Shown: positions 1-9,293, numbered from the stretch's first letter. The stretch: DNA of 64,000 nt from Myxococcales bacterium (GCA_012513515.1 JAAZCA010000019.1:62001-126000), one strand, 5' to 3'. Numbers and translations: made by a program. The notes: generated from the sequence alone by a model not told the origin.

Positions 1-107
1 CTGTCGCTGCGGTGTACCACCATCATTCGCGATTCGTCACGAGCCGCGAGGGGGTGCTGCGCGATGAGCTCTTTTGGATATTCGTAATCGAAATCTGATA
101 AGTTCAT
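1..107 (-). CDS. queA: S-adenosylmethionine:tRNA ribosyltransferase-isomerase, N-terminus (partial)
   Basis: Reading the minus strand from an ATG at 107 gives an open frame that runs off the left edge. It begins [20 protein letters not shown] and continues with [10 protein letters not shown], which is the characteristic start of QueA. The enzyme moves the ribose of S-adenosylmethionine onto preQ1-modified tRNA and isomerises it to epoxyqueuosine. Only about 35 residues are inside the window, so catalytic parts cannot be checked. The gene starts 3 bases after the stop of the SpoIID-like gene, so the two are probably co-transcribed, with a ribosome site overlapping the end of that gene. Confidence 0.9.
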   Translation of the reverse strand, partial: MNLSDFDYEYPKELIAQHPLAARDESRMMVVHRSD

Positions 108-110
108 GTT

Positions 111-1244
111 TCAGTAGGCCCTTTTGATAACGGCGTCCGGATAGTAGTGGAAGAGAATTTCCTTGTAGTGTTTTCCCGCCTCGGCCATCGCTTTTGCGCC
201 CCATTGACACATTCCGACGCCATGCCCGTACCCATTTCCAGTGAAGCTGATCTTTGCTTCGGAAAGAGATGCGTTGAACCATGTGCTCTTGATATTTTGA
301 TATCCGAATATTTTTCTAAGCTCCCGTGCCTCCACCATCTGCAGACCGTTTTCATCCTCTATGACCAATAAATCGACTCTGGGAGAATCGGGAAGGGGTA
401 TCGTCTCGACTGCCGATATCTCACCTATTGTCTTGCCGCTGTTTCTCAAGGCGCTTCGAAAAGAGGAGAGCGATACCTCGTAATTCCACTTCGCCTTGGG
501 AGATTTTTTGCAGAAGCTGTCGGCGATTGCGGGGCCGCCGCGTTCTCCGTCCCAGACGTTGTGGGCATGCTCAGTGAGTCCGCCGCAGCAGCTGTGATAA
601 TATGCCGGGAATATCGCCCCGTTTCTGTAGAGCATCTCGCCCCGCGTTTCATCCACGGCGGCGACGGCCCGCGGATCTTCGACGTGCGATCCGTGGTAAA
701 CCTGCGCAAGAACGGTTGCCACTATGTCGTAAGGTTTTTGCGAATGGGTTTTTTTCATGGCTTGTATCTTGTTCATGGCGTAGGTTCTCGCAGCTACGAC
801 CTGCGCCTTCATCGCCTCGATCGGCCATCTCGGCGAAATTTCACTTCCTACTATCCCTACCAGGTATCTTTCGATCGGCAACCGATTGATCACCTTGAGC
901 AAACCTCCGTCGTTTCGATGAAGTTCCAGTGATCCGTGAAATGTTCGATCGCCTATCGAATAAGTGCTCCCCCTGTTTGTCAGAACGGTTCCGTCCGGAT
1001 AGGGCTTATCGTCGATATAAATGCCGGAGCTGTCGGATTTCACGAGCAGGCGCTTGCCGAGGGCAGCCCCTTTTTTCGACTGGCTGAAGGCAGCCGATAT
1101 TTGGGAATTCCCTCCCGATATGGTTATAGGTCCGGACCCGTCTATCACGAGCACTCTTATCTCAGGGGGAGGCGATGCAAAGGAGGACATCGGAAGCGCC
1201 ATGGTGACAGCTGCGATCAACAAAATTGCCCATTCCCTGATCAT
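111..1244 (-). CDS. SpoIID/LytB-domain protein (putative exported lytic transglycosylase)
   Basis: This 377-residue protein starts with a signal peptide (residues 1-23, cleavage near SFAS-PPP). It then carries a SpoIID/LytB domain, the family that cleaves denuded glycan strands of peptidoglycan. Visible motifs are GSEISPRWPIEAMKAQ (E135 at the position of the SpoIID catalytic glutamate), VVAARTYA, the YYHSCCGGLTE block and the C-terminal GYGHGVGMCQWGAKAMAE block. In non-sporulating deltaproteobacteria such proteins act in envelope remodelling, and nothing here suggests sporulation. It sits directly before queA and is divergent from the diguanylate cyclase at 1290, with only about 45 bases between the two starts. 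The family call is firm and the exact substrate is inferred. Confidence 0.87.
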   Translation of the reverse strand: MIREWAILLIAAVTMALPMSSFASPPPEIRVLVIDGSGPITISGGNSQISAAFSQSKKGAALGKRLLVKSDSSGIYIDDKPYPDGTVLTNRGSTYSIGDRTFHGSLELHRNDGGLLKVINRLPIERYLVGIVGSEISPRWPIEAMKAQVVAARTYAMNKIQAMKKTHSQKPYDIVATVLAQVYHGSHVEDPRAVAAVDETRGEMLYRNGAIFPAYYHSCCGGLTEHAHNVWDGERGGPAIADSFCKKSPKAKWNYEVSLSSFRSALRNSGKTIGEISAVETIPLPDSPRVDLLVIEDENGLQMVEARELRKIFGYQNIKSTWFNASLSEAKISFTGNGYGHGVGMCQWGAKAMAEAGKHYKEILFHYYPDAVIKRAY

Positions 1245-1289
1245 AGCCGTGAATATGGTACAGAATACAAATCTGAGTCAATAAAATAA

Positions 1290-2975
1290 ATGATTGAAAT
1301 TACAGGGCTTTTCGTCTTAAAAATGAAGCAACATTTTTCTGTTTCAGACGATAACCACTATGGGTTAAGGGATTATTCCAGAATGGGTAAACTCGGAAGA
1401 TCATTCATGCGTCATATCTCGGTCCCGGTGAAGGTGATATCCTTCACTGCGATCGTCTATCTCTGCGTGTGGTCTTTGGAAATCTTGCTTTTGAAGCTCG
1501 GAGTGGTCGATGCGGGCGTTTCCTTCCTTGGAATATCCATCGAGCATATTTTCTTCGCTGTAGAGATACTCTCCGTGGCCCTAGCCGCCTCAGTGGGGAT
1601 GCACCTCTTTCTCGAAAGGCCGATGGAGCGGCTTACGGCTGTCATGAAAAAAGCGAAAGAGGGAGACTTTCTCGTGCGTGCCCCCGTCACTTCGGAGGAC
1701 GAAATCGGCGATCTCGCTAGGGCATTCAACCAGATGCTTTCGAAGATGACCGACCTTTCAGCCAATAAGATCCAGTCCGACCAGGATGTAGCGATGATTC
1801 AGGAACAGCTCAGGCTTCAGAGCAGGCTCGAAGAGAAGAGCGCGATCATAGAGAGGACAAATAGGACGTTGGAACATCTAGTCAAAGACCTCTCGCTCAT
1901 CTACGAGATAGGTCAGGAGGTTAACTCCATCGTCGACATAGACGATCTCTATGCAAATATAACCGAAACCCTGAAGAGATATCTTCGAATAAGCGAGTTT
2001 GCGATTCTAGTCTTCGATGAGAAGAGGGAAGAACTCTTGATCAAAGTTGCGCACGGCTTTGCGGATATGGAGAGCGTTTTCAAGACCTCGTTCCGCTTGG
2101 GCGAGGGGGTGACCGGGCTTGTGGCCGAGACCGGCAAGAAGATATACATCAAGGATACCACGCGCGAGACGAGATTTTTGAATTACAAGTGCGAGAAACC
2201 TTCCGAGCCTTCCTCCTTTCTTTCCATTCCGCTGATGTACAAGGAAGAGGTGATGGGGGTAATCAATTTTGCGAGGGGAGGCACCAGCAGCTTCTCATAT
2301 CAGGATGTGAAGATGCTCTCCCTCGTTGCAAACCAGGTAGCGCTGGCGATAGCCAATTCGAAGCTGTATACAAAAACAAGGGAGCTGTCGGTGCGCGACG
2401 AGCTCACCGGCATCAACAACAGGCGTTACTTTCAGCAGATGCTCAACATGGAGTGGAAGAGGGCGATACGTTTCAAACGCGATCTTTCCCTGATCATGAT
2501 AGATGTGGATCATTTTAAGAGTTACAACGATACCTTCGGGCATCTCGAGGGAGACCGCGCCCTCAAACAGATCGGACAGACTCTTCGCAAACACCTGCGC
2601 GAGGTCGACACGGTTGCCAGGTTTGGCGGCGAGGAATTCGTTCTCCTTCTTCCGGATACCGATAAGCGCGGTGCCATCGCCGTCGCCGAAAAGGTCAGAC
2701 TACTGGTGGAGGGCCATTCGTTCCTCTCCGCTGAAAATCGCGAAACCAGGCAGATGACTATCTCGGCGGGCATCTCGACCTATCCTGACGATGTCGACGA
2801 TATAGATGACCTGATAGATCACGCCGATATAGCGCTGTATCGTGCAAAGGAAAATGGCAGAAACAGGATAGAGTGTTATGAGTCCAAGAAGGAAGAGGAT
2901 GCGGGAGATGTTGTTCTTGAAGCCGCAAAGAAAGATGGAATACGCGAAAAGAAATCCGCCGGTGTAGTCCACTGA
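1290..2975 (+). CDS. Membrane diguanylate cyclase, HAMP-GAF-GGDEF
   Basis: This predicted inner-membrane signalling enzyme makes cyclic-di-GMP from two GTP. Two hydrophobic segments (about residues 46-65 and 80-103) are followed by a HAMP segment containing DEIGDLARAFNQM, a coiled coil, a GAF domain (about 215-355) and a GGDEF domain. The active-site motif is GGEEF at residues 446-450. An RxxD motif (REVD) lies exactly five residues before it, so the inhibitory I-site is intact and product feedback is likely. There is hardly any periplasmic loop, so the signal probably acts through the GAF domain. The first ATG has no good ribosome site; the ATG at 1384 (MGKLGRSF) is an alternative start. It ends 7 bases before the convergent glycosylase gene. 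Confidence 0.93.
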   Translation: MIEITGLFVLKMKQHFSVSDDNHYGLRDYSRMGKLGRSFMRHISVPVKVISFTAIVYLCVWSLEILLLKLGVVDAGVSFLGISIEHIFFAVEILSVALAASVGMHLFLERPMERLTAVMKKAKEGDFLVRAPVTSEDEIGDLARAFNQMLSKMTDLSANKIQSDQDVAMIQEQLRLQSRLEEKSAIIERTNRTLEHLVKDLSLIYEIGQEVNSIVDIDDLYANITETLKRYLRISEFAILVFDEKREELLIKVAHGFADMESVFKTSFRLGEGVTGLVAETGKKIYIKDTTRETRFLNYKCEKPSEPSSFLSIPLMYKEEVMGVINFARGGTSSFSYQDVKMLSLVANQVALAIANSKLYTKTRELSVRDELTGINNRRYFQQMLNMEWKRAIRFKRDLSLIMIDVDHFKSYNDTFGHLEGDRALKQIGQTLRKHLREVDTVARFGGEEFVLLLPDTDKRGAIAVAEKVRLLVEGHSFLSAENRETRQMTISAGISTYPDDVDDIDDLIDHADIALYRAKENGRNRIECYESKKEEDAGDVVLEAAKKDGIREKKSAGVVH

Positions 2976-2982
2976 AAACCCG

Positions 2983-3717
2983 TTACAGCTCCTCCAGCTT
3001 TTTCATCACTACCTGCATATCTTCCCACACCGGGCGTTTCATATTCGGATTTCTGAGCAGGAAAGCTGGGTGATATGTAGGCATTACGGGGATCCCCTGC
3101 CAGCTTGTGAATTTTCCGCGCATCGTTGTTATCTTTTCTTCGGTTCCGAGAAGGTTCTGCGTGGCGACGCTTCCGAGACAGACTATGACCTTCGGCTTGA
3201 TTAGCTCCGCCTGACGGATCAGGAAAGGTATGCAGGAAGCGACCTCATCCGGTTCAGGGTTCCTATTTTCAGGGGGCCTGCATTTAGTTATGTTAGCTAT
3301 ATAGACATCCTCTCTCTTGAAATTCATGGCCTCGATGATCTTTGTGAGGAGTTGTCCCGCGCGCCCGACGAATGGCTCGCCCTTTATGTCTTCGTCGCGC
3401 CCCGGTGCCTCACCTATGAAAACGAGATCGGCATTTGGGTTGCCAACGCCGAACACTATGTTCTTGCGGCCGAAACAGAGTTTGCATCTTGTGCAGTTGC
3501 CCATCACTTTTCGTATGTCGGCCAACTCCATGGCATCTGCGAGCCCTTCGACTGGTGCCTCCAAGCTCTGTGTTTTTGCAGTTTTTGGAGCTGTATTTTT
3601 ACTGGATTTTGCGGCTTTCTTTGCGTCCTTCGGGATAGAGACCTCTTTCATTCCCAGGGACTTGGCGTATTCGAGAAGGGTTTTGATATCTTTTATCGGA
3701 TCGTTTGTTTCAGCCAT
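2983..3717 (-). CDS. Family 4 uracil-DNA glycosylase (iron-sulfur)
   Basis: The protein removes uracil from DNA as the first step of base-excision repair. At 244 residues it is longer than the usual roughly 200 because of a Lys/Ala/Thr-rich N-terminal stretch of about 65 residues. The core shows the family 4 signature: the [4Fe-4S] ligands C75 and C78 (CTRC) and C146 and C162, the GEAPGRDED motif near residue 102, and the C-terminal HPAFLLRNP motif. A ribosome site (AAAGGTG) precedes the ATG. The extension resembles one seen on phage-polymerase-like family members, but its role here is unknown. It is convergent with the GGDEF gene and divergent from the phospholipase-like gene. Confidence 0.93.
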   Translation of the reverse strand: MAETNDPIKDIKTLLEYAKSLGMKEVSIPKDAKKAAKSSKNTAPKTAKTQSLEAPVEGLADAMELADIRKVMGNCTRCKLCFGRKNIVFGVGNPNADLVFIGEAPGRDEDIKGEPFVGRAGQLLTKIIEAMNFKREDVYIANITKCRPPENRNPEPDEVASCIPFLIRQAELIKPKVIVCLGSVATQNLLGTEEKITTMRGKFTSWQGIPVMPTYHPAFLLRNPNMKRPVWEDMQVVMKKLEEL

Positions 3718-3740
3718 TTTTCACCTTTAATTTGTTTGCG

Positions 3741-4688
3741 ATGAGTATGCCGCGGACTATAATGAGCGCCATGACGCTTGTCCATTTCATATTGACCTTT
3801 GTCGCTATCTCGCTGATATCGCGCGGTGCCGAAGCCTGGGGGCCGGGGATGCACTTGGATCTGGCAATCGATCTTATAGGTAGCGTAGGAATCATATCCC
3901 CAGTTATCCGCGAGTTGGTGAAAAGGTATCCCCAGGCTTTTTTGTACGGTTCCACCAGTCCTGACATAATAGTGGGGAAGAAATATGCCGGCTATCTGCA
4001 CCATTGCCATAACTGGCGAATCGGCTGGCTGATACTTCATGAAGCCGAGAGTGATATTCAGCGTTCGGCCGCCTACGGCTACCTGATGCACCTTGCCGCC
4101 GATGTAGTGGCGCACAACTATTATATCCCAGCCAAGATCATTCGAAGTTACAACACCAAGCTTCTTACTCACACGTATTGGGAAATGCGCTTTGATTTGG
4201 GAGTGCCTGAAAAGGTGTGGGATGAACTCACCAAAATCACCGAGATGGAGATAAAGGAGTTCGATGACCTGCTCGAGAGGGTTATAAGAAAGACGCTCTT
4301 TTCTTTTTCGACCAACAAAAAAATTTTTAGCACTATCCTGATGCTTCAGAAGATGCACGGTCTTCGCGCGAGTCTAGCTGCCTATGCAAAGAGATCCAGG
4401 TTTGATCTGGTGGAAGAAAACAGGAATCACTATAGGGATCTGGCTGTAGAGTCTGCGCATGATTTTTTCGCTAGGCCCGAGAGTGCGGCCTGTCTTGAGG
4501 TCGATCCGGCGGGGATCGCCAAGCTCACATACGCAAAAAATCTTCGTCGTCGCATAGCCGAGATGACTGCGAAGGGGATAATGTCCCGCGAACAGGCCGA
4601 TAGGCTGGTGGACCTGGCCAAGGAGGCCCTCGCGGTGGGGATATACAGGCCGGATATGGCGCTGCCGGATGTTATGGACGTTTTGTAG
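3741..4688 (+). CDS. Zinc-dependent phospholipase C-like protein
   Basis: About 315 residues. A hydrophobic N-terminus looks like a signal peptide ending near EAWG, so the mature protein would begin with Trp-Gly, as in bacterial zinc phospholipases C where the N-terminal Trp binds zinc. Further candidate zinc ligands are in the H-rich stretch HHCHNWR and in YLMHLAADVVAHNYY, which matches the helix pattern of the zn_dep_PLPC family. The second half is helical and unremarkable. The start at 3741 is chosen because earlier ATGs overlap the divergent glycosylase start; ATGs at 3762 and 3771 are also possible. Substrate is unknown and phospholipase activity is inferred from the family only. Confidence 0.72.
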   Translation: MSMPRTIMSAMTLVHFILTFVAISLISRGAEAWGPGMHLDLAIDLIGSVGIISPVIRELVKRYPQAFLYGSTSPDIIVGKKYAGYLHHCHNWRIGWLILHEAESDIQRSAAYGYLMHLAADVVAHNYYIPAKIIRSYNTKLLTHTYWEMRFDLGVPEKVWDELTKITEMEIKEFDDLLERVIRKTLFSFSTNKKIFSTILMLQKMHGLRASLAAYAKRSRFDLVEENRNHYRDLAVESAHDFFARPESAACLEVDPAGIAKLTYAKNLRRRIAEMTAKGIMSREQADRLVDLAKEALAVGIYRPDMALPDVMDVL

Positions 4689-4769
4689 CGAAAAAGTCCT
4701 TTTAGTATTGCATTTACGCCGACTTGGAGTAAATAGCCGAGCGATCATGGGAACATCCGAAGGTAATTT

Positions 4770-6044
4770 ATGTTCATATTCTTCACCGAGATCCTCAAGA
4801 AGGACGTCGTCGATCGTCGAGGGCGCTATGTCGGCCACCCGTACGATTTTATAGCCAACCTCGAGGAGTCGTATCCCCGTGTGCTTTCCATGGTGATATC
4901 CCGCGGCAGGTTCAGAAAAAAATATTATGTGATTCCCTGGAAGGATGTCCATCAGGTGGGCGAAAATTTCCAGCTCAAGACTGCATCAGACACGCTCGTC
5001 GCTGTTGGTGACTATGCCTCGGGGGAGGCCATGAGTTTTCGCAACAGCGTCCTCGATCAGCAGATAGTTGATACCTACAACAGAAAGGTTGTCCGCGTGA
5101 ATGACCTGCATTTTCTTCGCGTGGACGATGATCTGAGGCTTGCACACGTCGATATCGGTATTAGGGGTTTGGTGAGAAGGCTCGGTTGGGAGGGCTTGGT
5201 CGATTCCGTAGTCCGTTTTTTCAACAAGCATGCCGACTACCTTTCCGACGAACGGTTGATCTCATGGAAGTATGCGCAGCCCGTCACGGTCCAAAGGGCG
5301 ACGGGCAAAATACAGCTGAGTGTCGATATCGAACAGCTGAAAAAGATTCCTCCTTCGGATATCTCCAGCATGATGATGGACCTGGATCCGTATCAGCGCG
5401 CTGCGCTTCTCAAATCGATGGATGTGCAGAGCCAGGTCGATATTATAACCGAGCTGGAGCTAAAGTGGCAGAAAGATCTCGTCGAAGAGCTCGACGGCCC
5501 TACGCTTCTTAAGCTGTTTGAAAAGATGCCGGCCGATGAAGCCACAGACCTCCTTGCTGAACTTTCCCAGAAGGATTCGGACAGGATTCTCGGGATGCTC
5601 AGTGCGAAAAAAGCCAGGGAACTCGTAGGGCTTATGGAGCACGAGTCGGACTCCGCCGGCGGAGTTATGACCACGGAGTATATAGCGCTTCGCGAGGGGA
5701 TGACTGTCGGTGAGGCGATAGACCATATAAGGACTATAGAGATCCAAAAGGCCGAGACGATCTATACAGCTTACGTCGTCGATGACGACAGGAAGCTTAT
5801 AGGCTCGGTCTCTTTTAAGACGCTCTTGCTTCAGCCGATGGAGGCCAGAATAGGGGATGTCATGCTGACCAATCCTCCGGCGATAAACGTCGAGGAATCG
5901 GTCGAAGATGTTGCAAGGGAGATGGATAAATATAATCTTCTCGCTCTTCCCACCGTCGATGACAACGGGCTCCTCGAAGGGATAATCACGATCGACGACG
6001 TTTTGCATGTGGCGGTCGATAAGGCATGGGGCAGGCGGGGTTAG
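4770..6044 (+). CDS. PRC-barrel / MgtE-N / CBS-pair protein
   Basis: A 424-residue soluble protein with no membrane segment. An N-terminal PRC-barrel-like region (about residues 1-80) is followed by an MgtE_N-type helical repeat (about 190-300, for example KLFEKMPADEATDLLAELSQ) and two CBS domains (about 305-420). In the MgtE channel the N and CBS domains sense intracellular Mg2+ and gate the pore. Here the pore is absent and an NRAMP-family transporter gene follows 18 bases downstream, so this protein is plausibly the metal-sensing partner of that transporter. A GAAGG ribosome site precedes the ATG. The domain calls are strong and the regulatory role is inferred from domain logic and the gene pairing. 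Confidence 0.87.
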   Translation: MFIFFTEILKKDVVDRRGRYVGHPYDFIANLEESYPRVLSMVISRGRFRKKYYVIPWKDVHQVGENFQLKTASDTLVAVGDYASGEAMSFRNSVLDQQIVDTYNRKVVRVNDLHFLRVDDDLRLAHVDIGIRGLVRRLGWEGLVDSVVRFFNKHADYLSDERLISWKYAQPVTVQRATGKIQLSVDIEQLKKIPPSDISSMMMDLDPYQRAALLKSMDVQSQVDIITELELKWQKDLVEELDGPTLLKLFEKMPADEATDLLAELSQKDSDRILGMLSAKKARELVGLMEHESDSAGGVMTTEYIALREGMTVGEAIDHIRTIEIQKAETIYTAYVVDDDRKLIGSVSFKTLLLQPMEARIGDVMLTNPPAINVEESVEDVAREMDKYNLLALPTVDDNGLLEGIITIDDVLHVAVDKAWGRRG

Positions 6045-6062
6045 AAATAAAAGGTTTTTGTC

Positions 6063-7331
6063 ATGTTCAAACTCAAGTCCAGCGATTCGGTGGAAAGCAT
6101 GGGCAGGTTCCGCAGGCTCATAAAGGGGCTCGTGCTCTTTTTTGCTGTGCTCGGTCCGGGAATTATAACGGCCAATGTCGATAATGACGCAGGCGGGATA
6201 GCAACCTATTCGATAGCCGGTGCCGATTTCGGATACACCTTCCTGTGGGTCGTGGGGCCCGTGATATTCGTGCTCATGATCATACAGGAGATGAGTGCGC
6301 GCATGGGAGCGGTGACGGGGAAGGGGCTTGCTGACCTGATCCGCGAGAACTTCGGCGCGAAGGTTACCTTCTACGTCATGTTGGCGCTCCTCATCTCGAA
6401 CCTCGGCAATACGATGACCGAGTTTTCAGGCGTGGCGGCAAGCCTCGAGGTATTTGGCATATCTAAATACGTCAGTGTTCCGATATCGGCAATTTTGGTT
6501 TGGCTGCTCATCGTCAAAGGAAACTACAAGGTGGTAGAGAAGGTATTTCTCGCCGCCTGCCTCTTCTACGTTTCATATATCGTATCCGGCTTCATGGCTG
6601 GGCCAAAGTGGGATGAAATCGGTAAAAATCTCATCAGCCCAAAGATAGGTTTCGATACCTCATATCTCTATATGTTGATAGGTGTGATCGGAACCACCAT
6701 AGCGCCGTGGCAGCTCTTCTTCATGCAGAGTTTGATCGTGGAAAAGGGTGTGGGAATAGATGAACTCGGCCACTCCAGATGGGATTCTGCGCTCGGCTGC
6801 ATGATGGCCGGGCTCGTGGTCTTCTTCATTATAATAGCCTGTGCGAGTACCATACATCCGGCGGGAATAAAGATAACGACCGCCAAGGATGCGGCGCTCG
6901 CGCTCGAGCCATTGGCGGGAAGATACTGCACGATACTTTTTTCCTTCGGCTTGCTCAACGCCTCACTTTTTGCGGCCTCAGTGTTACCGCTTTCGGTGGC
7001 ATATTATGTTTGCGAAGGACTGGGCTTCGAGGCGGGGGTGGATAAGAGTTTTTCCGAGGCTCCGCATTTTTATTGGCTTTTCACGTTGACTATAGCTTTC
7101 GGGATGGCTGTGGTGTTGATTCCGGGTTTTCCTCTATTCAAGATGATGTTGCTATCGCAGGTTGTAAATGGAGTTCTGCTGCCGTTCATACTCGTTTTCA
7201 TGATCCTCATAATAAACAAGAAGGGGATCATGGGCGAGTTCGTAAACGGCAGAGTGTGGAACTTGGTGCTCTGGATTTCAATTGCAGGTCTGATAGCCCT
7301 GAGTCTTTCGATGTTCCTGACCTATATATAG
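6063..7331 (+). CDS. NRAMP-family divalent metal transporter, NRMT-like (possibly Mg2+)
   Basis: A 422-residue integral membrane protein with about 11 hydrophobic helices. The first helix shows GPGIITANVDNDAGG, where D42-A43-G44-G45 occupies the place of the DPGN metal-binding motif of MntH/DMT1. D42 is kept and the Asn is replaced by Gly. In helix 6 the usual A-x-x-M-P-H is T211-T-I-A214-P-W216, so the soft-metal-binding methionine is lost. Loss of that Met together with Ala-to-Thr is what I recall for NRAMP-related magnesium transporters, which fits the MgtE-N/CBS gene just upstream. The two genes are probably one operon. The family is certain; Mg2+ selectivity is an inference from these residues. 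Confidence 0.9.
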   Translation: MFKLKSSDSVESMGRFRRLIKGLVLFFAVLGPGIITANVDNDAGGIATYSIAGADFGYTFLWVVGPVIFVLMIIQEMSARMGAVTGKGLADLIRENFGAKVTFYVMLALLISNLGNTMTEFSGVAASLEVFGISKYVSVPISAILVWLLIVKGNYKVVEKVFLAACLFYVSYIVSGFMAGPKWDEIGKNLISPKIGFDTSYLYMLIGVIGTTIAPWQLFFMQSLIVEKGVGIDELGHSRWDSALGCMMAGLVVFFIIIACASTIHPAGIKITTAKDAALALEPLAGRYCTILFSFGLLNASLFAASVLPLSVAYYVCEGLGFEAGVDKSFSEAPHFYWLFTLTIAFGMAVVLIPGFPLFKMMLLSQVVNGVLLPFILVFMILIINKKGIMGEFVNGRVWNLVLWISIAGLIALSLSMFLTYI

Positions 7332-7393
7332 ACAGGCTGTGCAAACTGTAAAGGCCGGCCAAACCCTCGGGGTCCAACTATCGATGTTCGCTG

Positions 7394-9031
7394 CTACTGC
7401 GGCATCTGCGCAGGATCTATCGCGACTACGGAAAATTCCGGGGTCTCGCCGGAGGTGTCGGATATCGAGGCATAGAGGATCCCGTCGTCATCGACGCATA
7501 TCGACCCGACCCTTCCTTCGATTTCGATAACCTTCCCGATAATTGGGTTTTTGGGATCGACGAGATCGTAGGTGCGAATCGAATCCCCCGTGGATAGGTA
7601 GAGCATCCTTCCCTTGATACGGGCGTCGGCTATATCGGCGAGCTTGACCGCAGGATCCTGAAGAACGGATGCCACGCTGGCATTTTCGATACTCGCTATG
7701 ATGATCTGGCCATCCGCAACAAATGCTGCCGTTTTACCATCGGAAGTGATCGGCATTTTCTTAAGCGGAGCCACTTTAGAGAGGCCGAGATCTATCGTTC
7801 GAAAGGGCGAATAGTTATCGAGAAGTGGCTTGCCTATTCTCACAATGTCGACGCTTGCATTTGCGAGGCCATGGGGCTGCTCTCCTGCGGCGAAGCCGCG
7901 GCTATTCAAAACCGCTGCAAAGCGGTCATCCACCCTTATCGAATCGAAGAAGTTGGGAATTTCCGCTATCGCAGAGCTTCTCTTGCCCTTCAGAAGTACC
8001 GGGAGCTCACTCTGGTAGAACGGGAAAATTGTCGGGTCGAGGTCGAACTCGTAAGGCATGGACTGATCCAACATATACGACTTCAGGATCCCGATTTCCC
8101 CTTTGCTCGTATTTAGCGAACTCGGGAATGAGATCGAATACATTCCCCCGTGAAGTGATATGAGCGCCGAGCTGACCCCTGAAGCCCTCAGCATCTTTTC
8201 ATCTTCGGAAAGACCCGAAAAATCGAAGGGACGAAGGAGATTCATGGCAAATCCTTCGCCGAAGAAGATGGAGGCTCCGGAAAGACTGGAATTTCCGTCT
8301 CTGCATGTGAACGGGATCAGGTAGTCGCCGTTGTAAATGCCGACGCTTGCCTGCGTAATTGCGGCCGGGACGACTTCGCATTCGGATTTCTTGCCGGTCA
8401 ACGTGTGAATCATCCTTCCGCTGGCGACGCGCGTGGTCTTGAAGCTCTGAGGTTTCAGCGGATCATCCACCTTTACCTCGAAGCGTTCGATGTAATCGCG
8501 TCCCGCAAGCGGAGCGCCGAAAAGGCCGTACAGATATCCGGCGTTGCATTCGAGGTCTACCGCCTGGGCGGGGATGGAAAGAAAATCCGAATTTTGCCAA
8601 ATCGTTTCCTGAAATGTGTCCGCAATCTCTGCCTCTGCGATATCCAGGTCCATTCCGTTGTCGCCGTCAGAGGGATCGTCGGCTGGGACATCCATCTCTA
8701 CGTAGTCTTTGTATGTATCCTGATCCAGAGCGATATATGGACCATCAGAATCGCCGCCGCAGCCTATCAGCAAGCCGTCCCCCACGAACAACGGCTTGCG
8801 CTTAACCCTGAAATCGCACGCATATTTTCCGGCGTCCATTTTGCAGTCGAGAAAAAAGCTGCGGCCATCGCGATCTTTGAAGGCTATGATATTTTCCTCC
8901 GGCGCGCCGCCAAGCGAGGGCCATAAGCTGACATCGGTGACCATCCTGCACTCGTCTGTGGAACTTTTGCCCTGACAATATCTCTCGATAGCCATGCTTA
9001 TTAGCTGAAATTTGTTCGCCTCGATTCCCAT
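7394..9031 (-). CDS. Orphan Asp-rich, propeller-like protein
   Basis: A 545-residue protein that I do not recognise. It starts at an ATG with a GGAGGG ribosome site and has no signal peptide or membrane segment at this start. An Asp-rich stretch lies near residues 95-145 (DSDGPYIALDQD, then ADDPSDGDNGMDLD), which could bind calcium. The C-terminal 200 residues have the repeating short-strand pattern of a beta-propeller, including TYDLVDPKNPIIG, which is typical of LVIVD-type repeats. Several cysteines lie in the N-terminal half. It is convergent with the NRAMP-like gene and divergent from the activase operon, so it is probably a single-gene unit. Confidence 0.75.
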   Translation of the reverse strand: MGIEANKFQLISMAIERYCQGKSSTDECRMVTDVSLWPSLGGAPEENIIAFKDRDGRSFFLDCKMDAGKYACDFRVKRKPLFVGDGLLIGCGGDSDGPYIALDQDTYKDYVEMDVPADDPSDGDNGMDLDIAEAEIADTFQETIWQNSDFLSIPAQAVDLECNAGYLYGLFGAPLAGRDYIERFEVKVDDPLKPQSFKTTRVASGRMIHTLTGKKSECEVVPAAITQASVGIYNGDYLIPFTCRDGNSSLSGASIFFGEGFAMNLLRPFDFSGLSEDEKMLRASGVSSALISLHGGMYSISFPSSLNTSKGEIGILKSYMLDQSMPYEFDLDPTIFPFYQSELPVLLKGKRSSAIAEIPNFFDSIRVDDRFAAVLNSRGFAAGEQPHGLANASVDIVRIGKPLLDNYSPFRTIDLGLSKVAPLKKMPITSDGKTAAFVADGQIIIASIENASVASVLQDPAVKLADIADARIKGRMLYLSTGDSIRTYDLVDPKNPIIGKVIEIEGRVGSICVDDDGILYASISDTSGETPEFSVVAIDPAQMPQ

Positions 9032-9231
9032 ACACCCTCCATCCTGTTATTGATACATGAGCCCCCAGCTTATCGAACATTTTATTATTCGACGCAAGCT
9101 ATTTATATGGGATGCGAGTGGTGACTCTCTCCCATTTGCCCCACTTATAGAGGACCTTCTAGTATAACAATATGATAATAAAGGTCTTTTTCTGGAGAGA
9201 CAAACGGTTTGCTTCCTCAGAAGAGCGGGGC

Positions 9232-9258
9232 TTGACAAGATTTACAGGTGGGTATAGG
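9232..9258 (+). promoter_or_regulatory. Putative sigma-70 promoter of the activase operon
   Basis: A perfect -35 box TTGACA (9232-9237) is followed after a short 15-base spacer by TATAGG (9253-9258). The expected transcription start falls inside the palindrome at 9262-9277, which would let a repressor block initiation. The short spacer suggests a weak basal promoter. Confidence 0.5.
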
Positions 9259-9261
9259 CGC

Positions 9262-9277
9262 GACTGACATGTCAGTC
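9262..9277. promoter_or_regulatory. 16-bp perfect palindrome, probable TetR-family operator
   Basis: GACTGACATGTCAGTC is a perfect palindrome immediately after the -10 box and 16 bases before the activase start codon. TetR-family repressors commonly bind such TGAC/GTCA dyads, and the second gene of this operon encodes a TetR-family protein, so autoregulation is the simplest reading. No second copy of the site was noticed in the window. Confidence 0.6.
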
Positions 9278-9293
9278 TAGCTTTGGAGAAAAA

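Noticed and set aside
111-1244. Evidence for sporulation from the SpoIID domain
   Set aside because: SpoIID/LytB proteins are common in non-sporulating Gram-negatives and no other sporulation gene is present.
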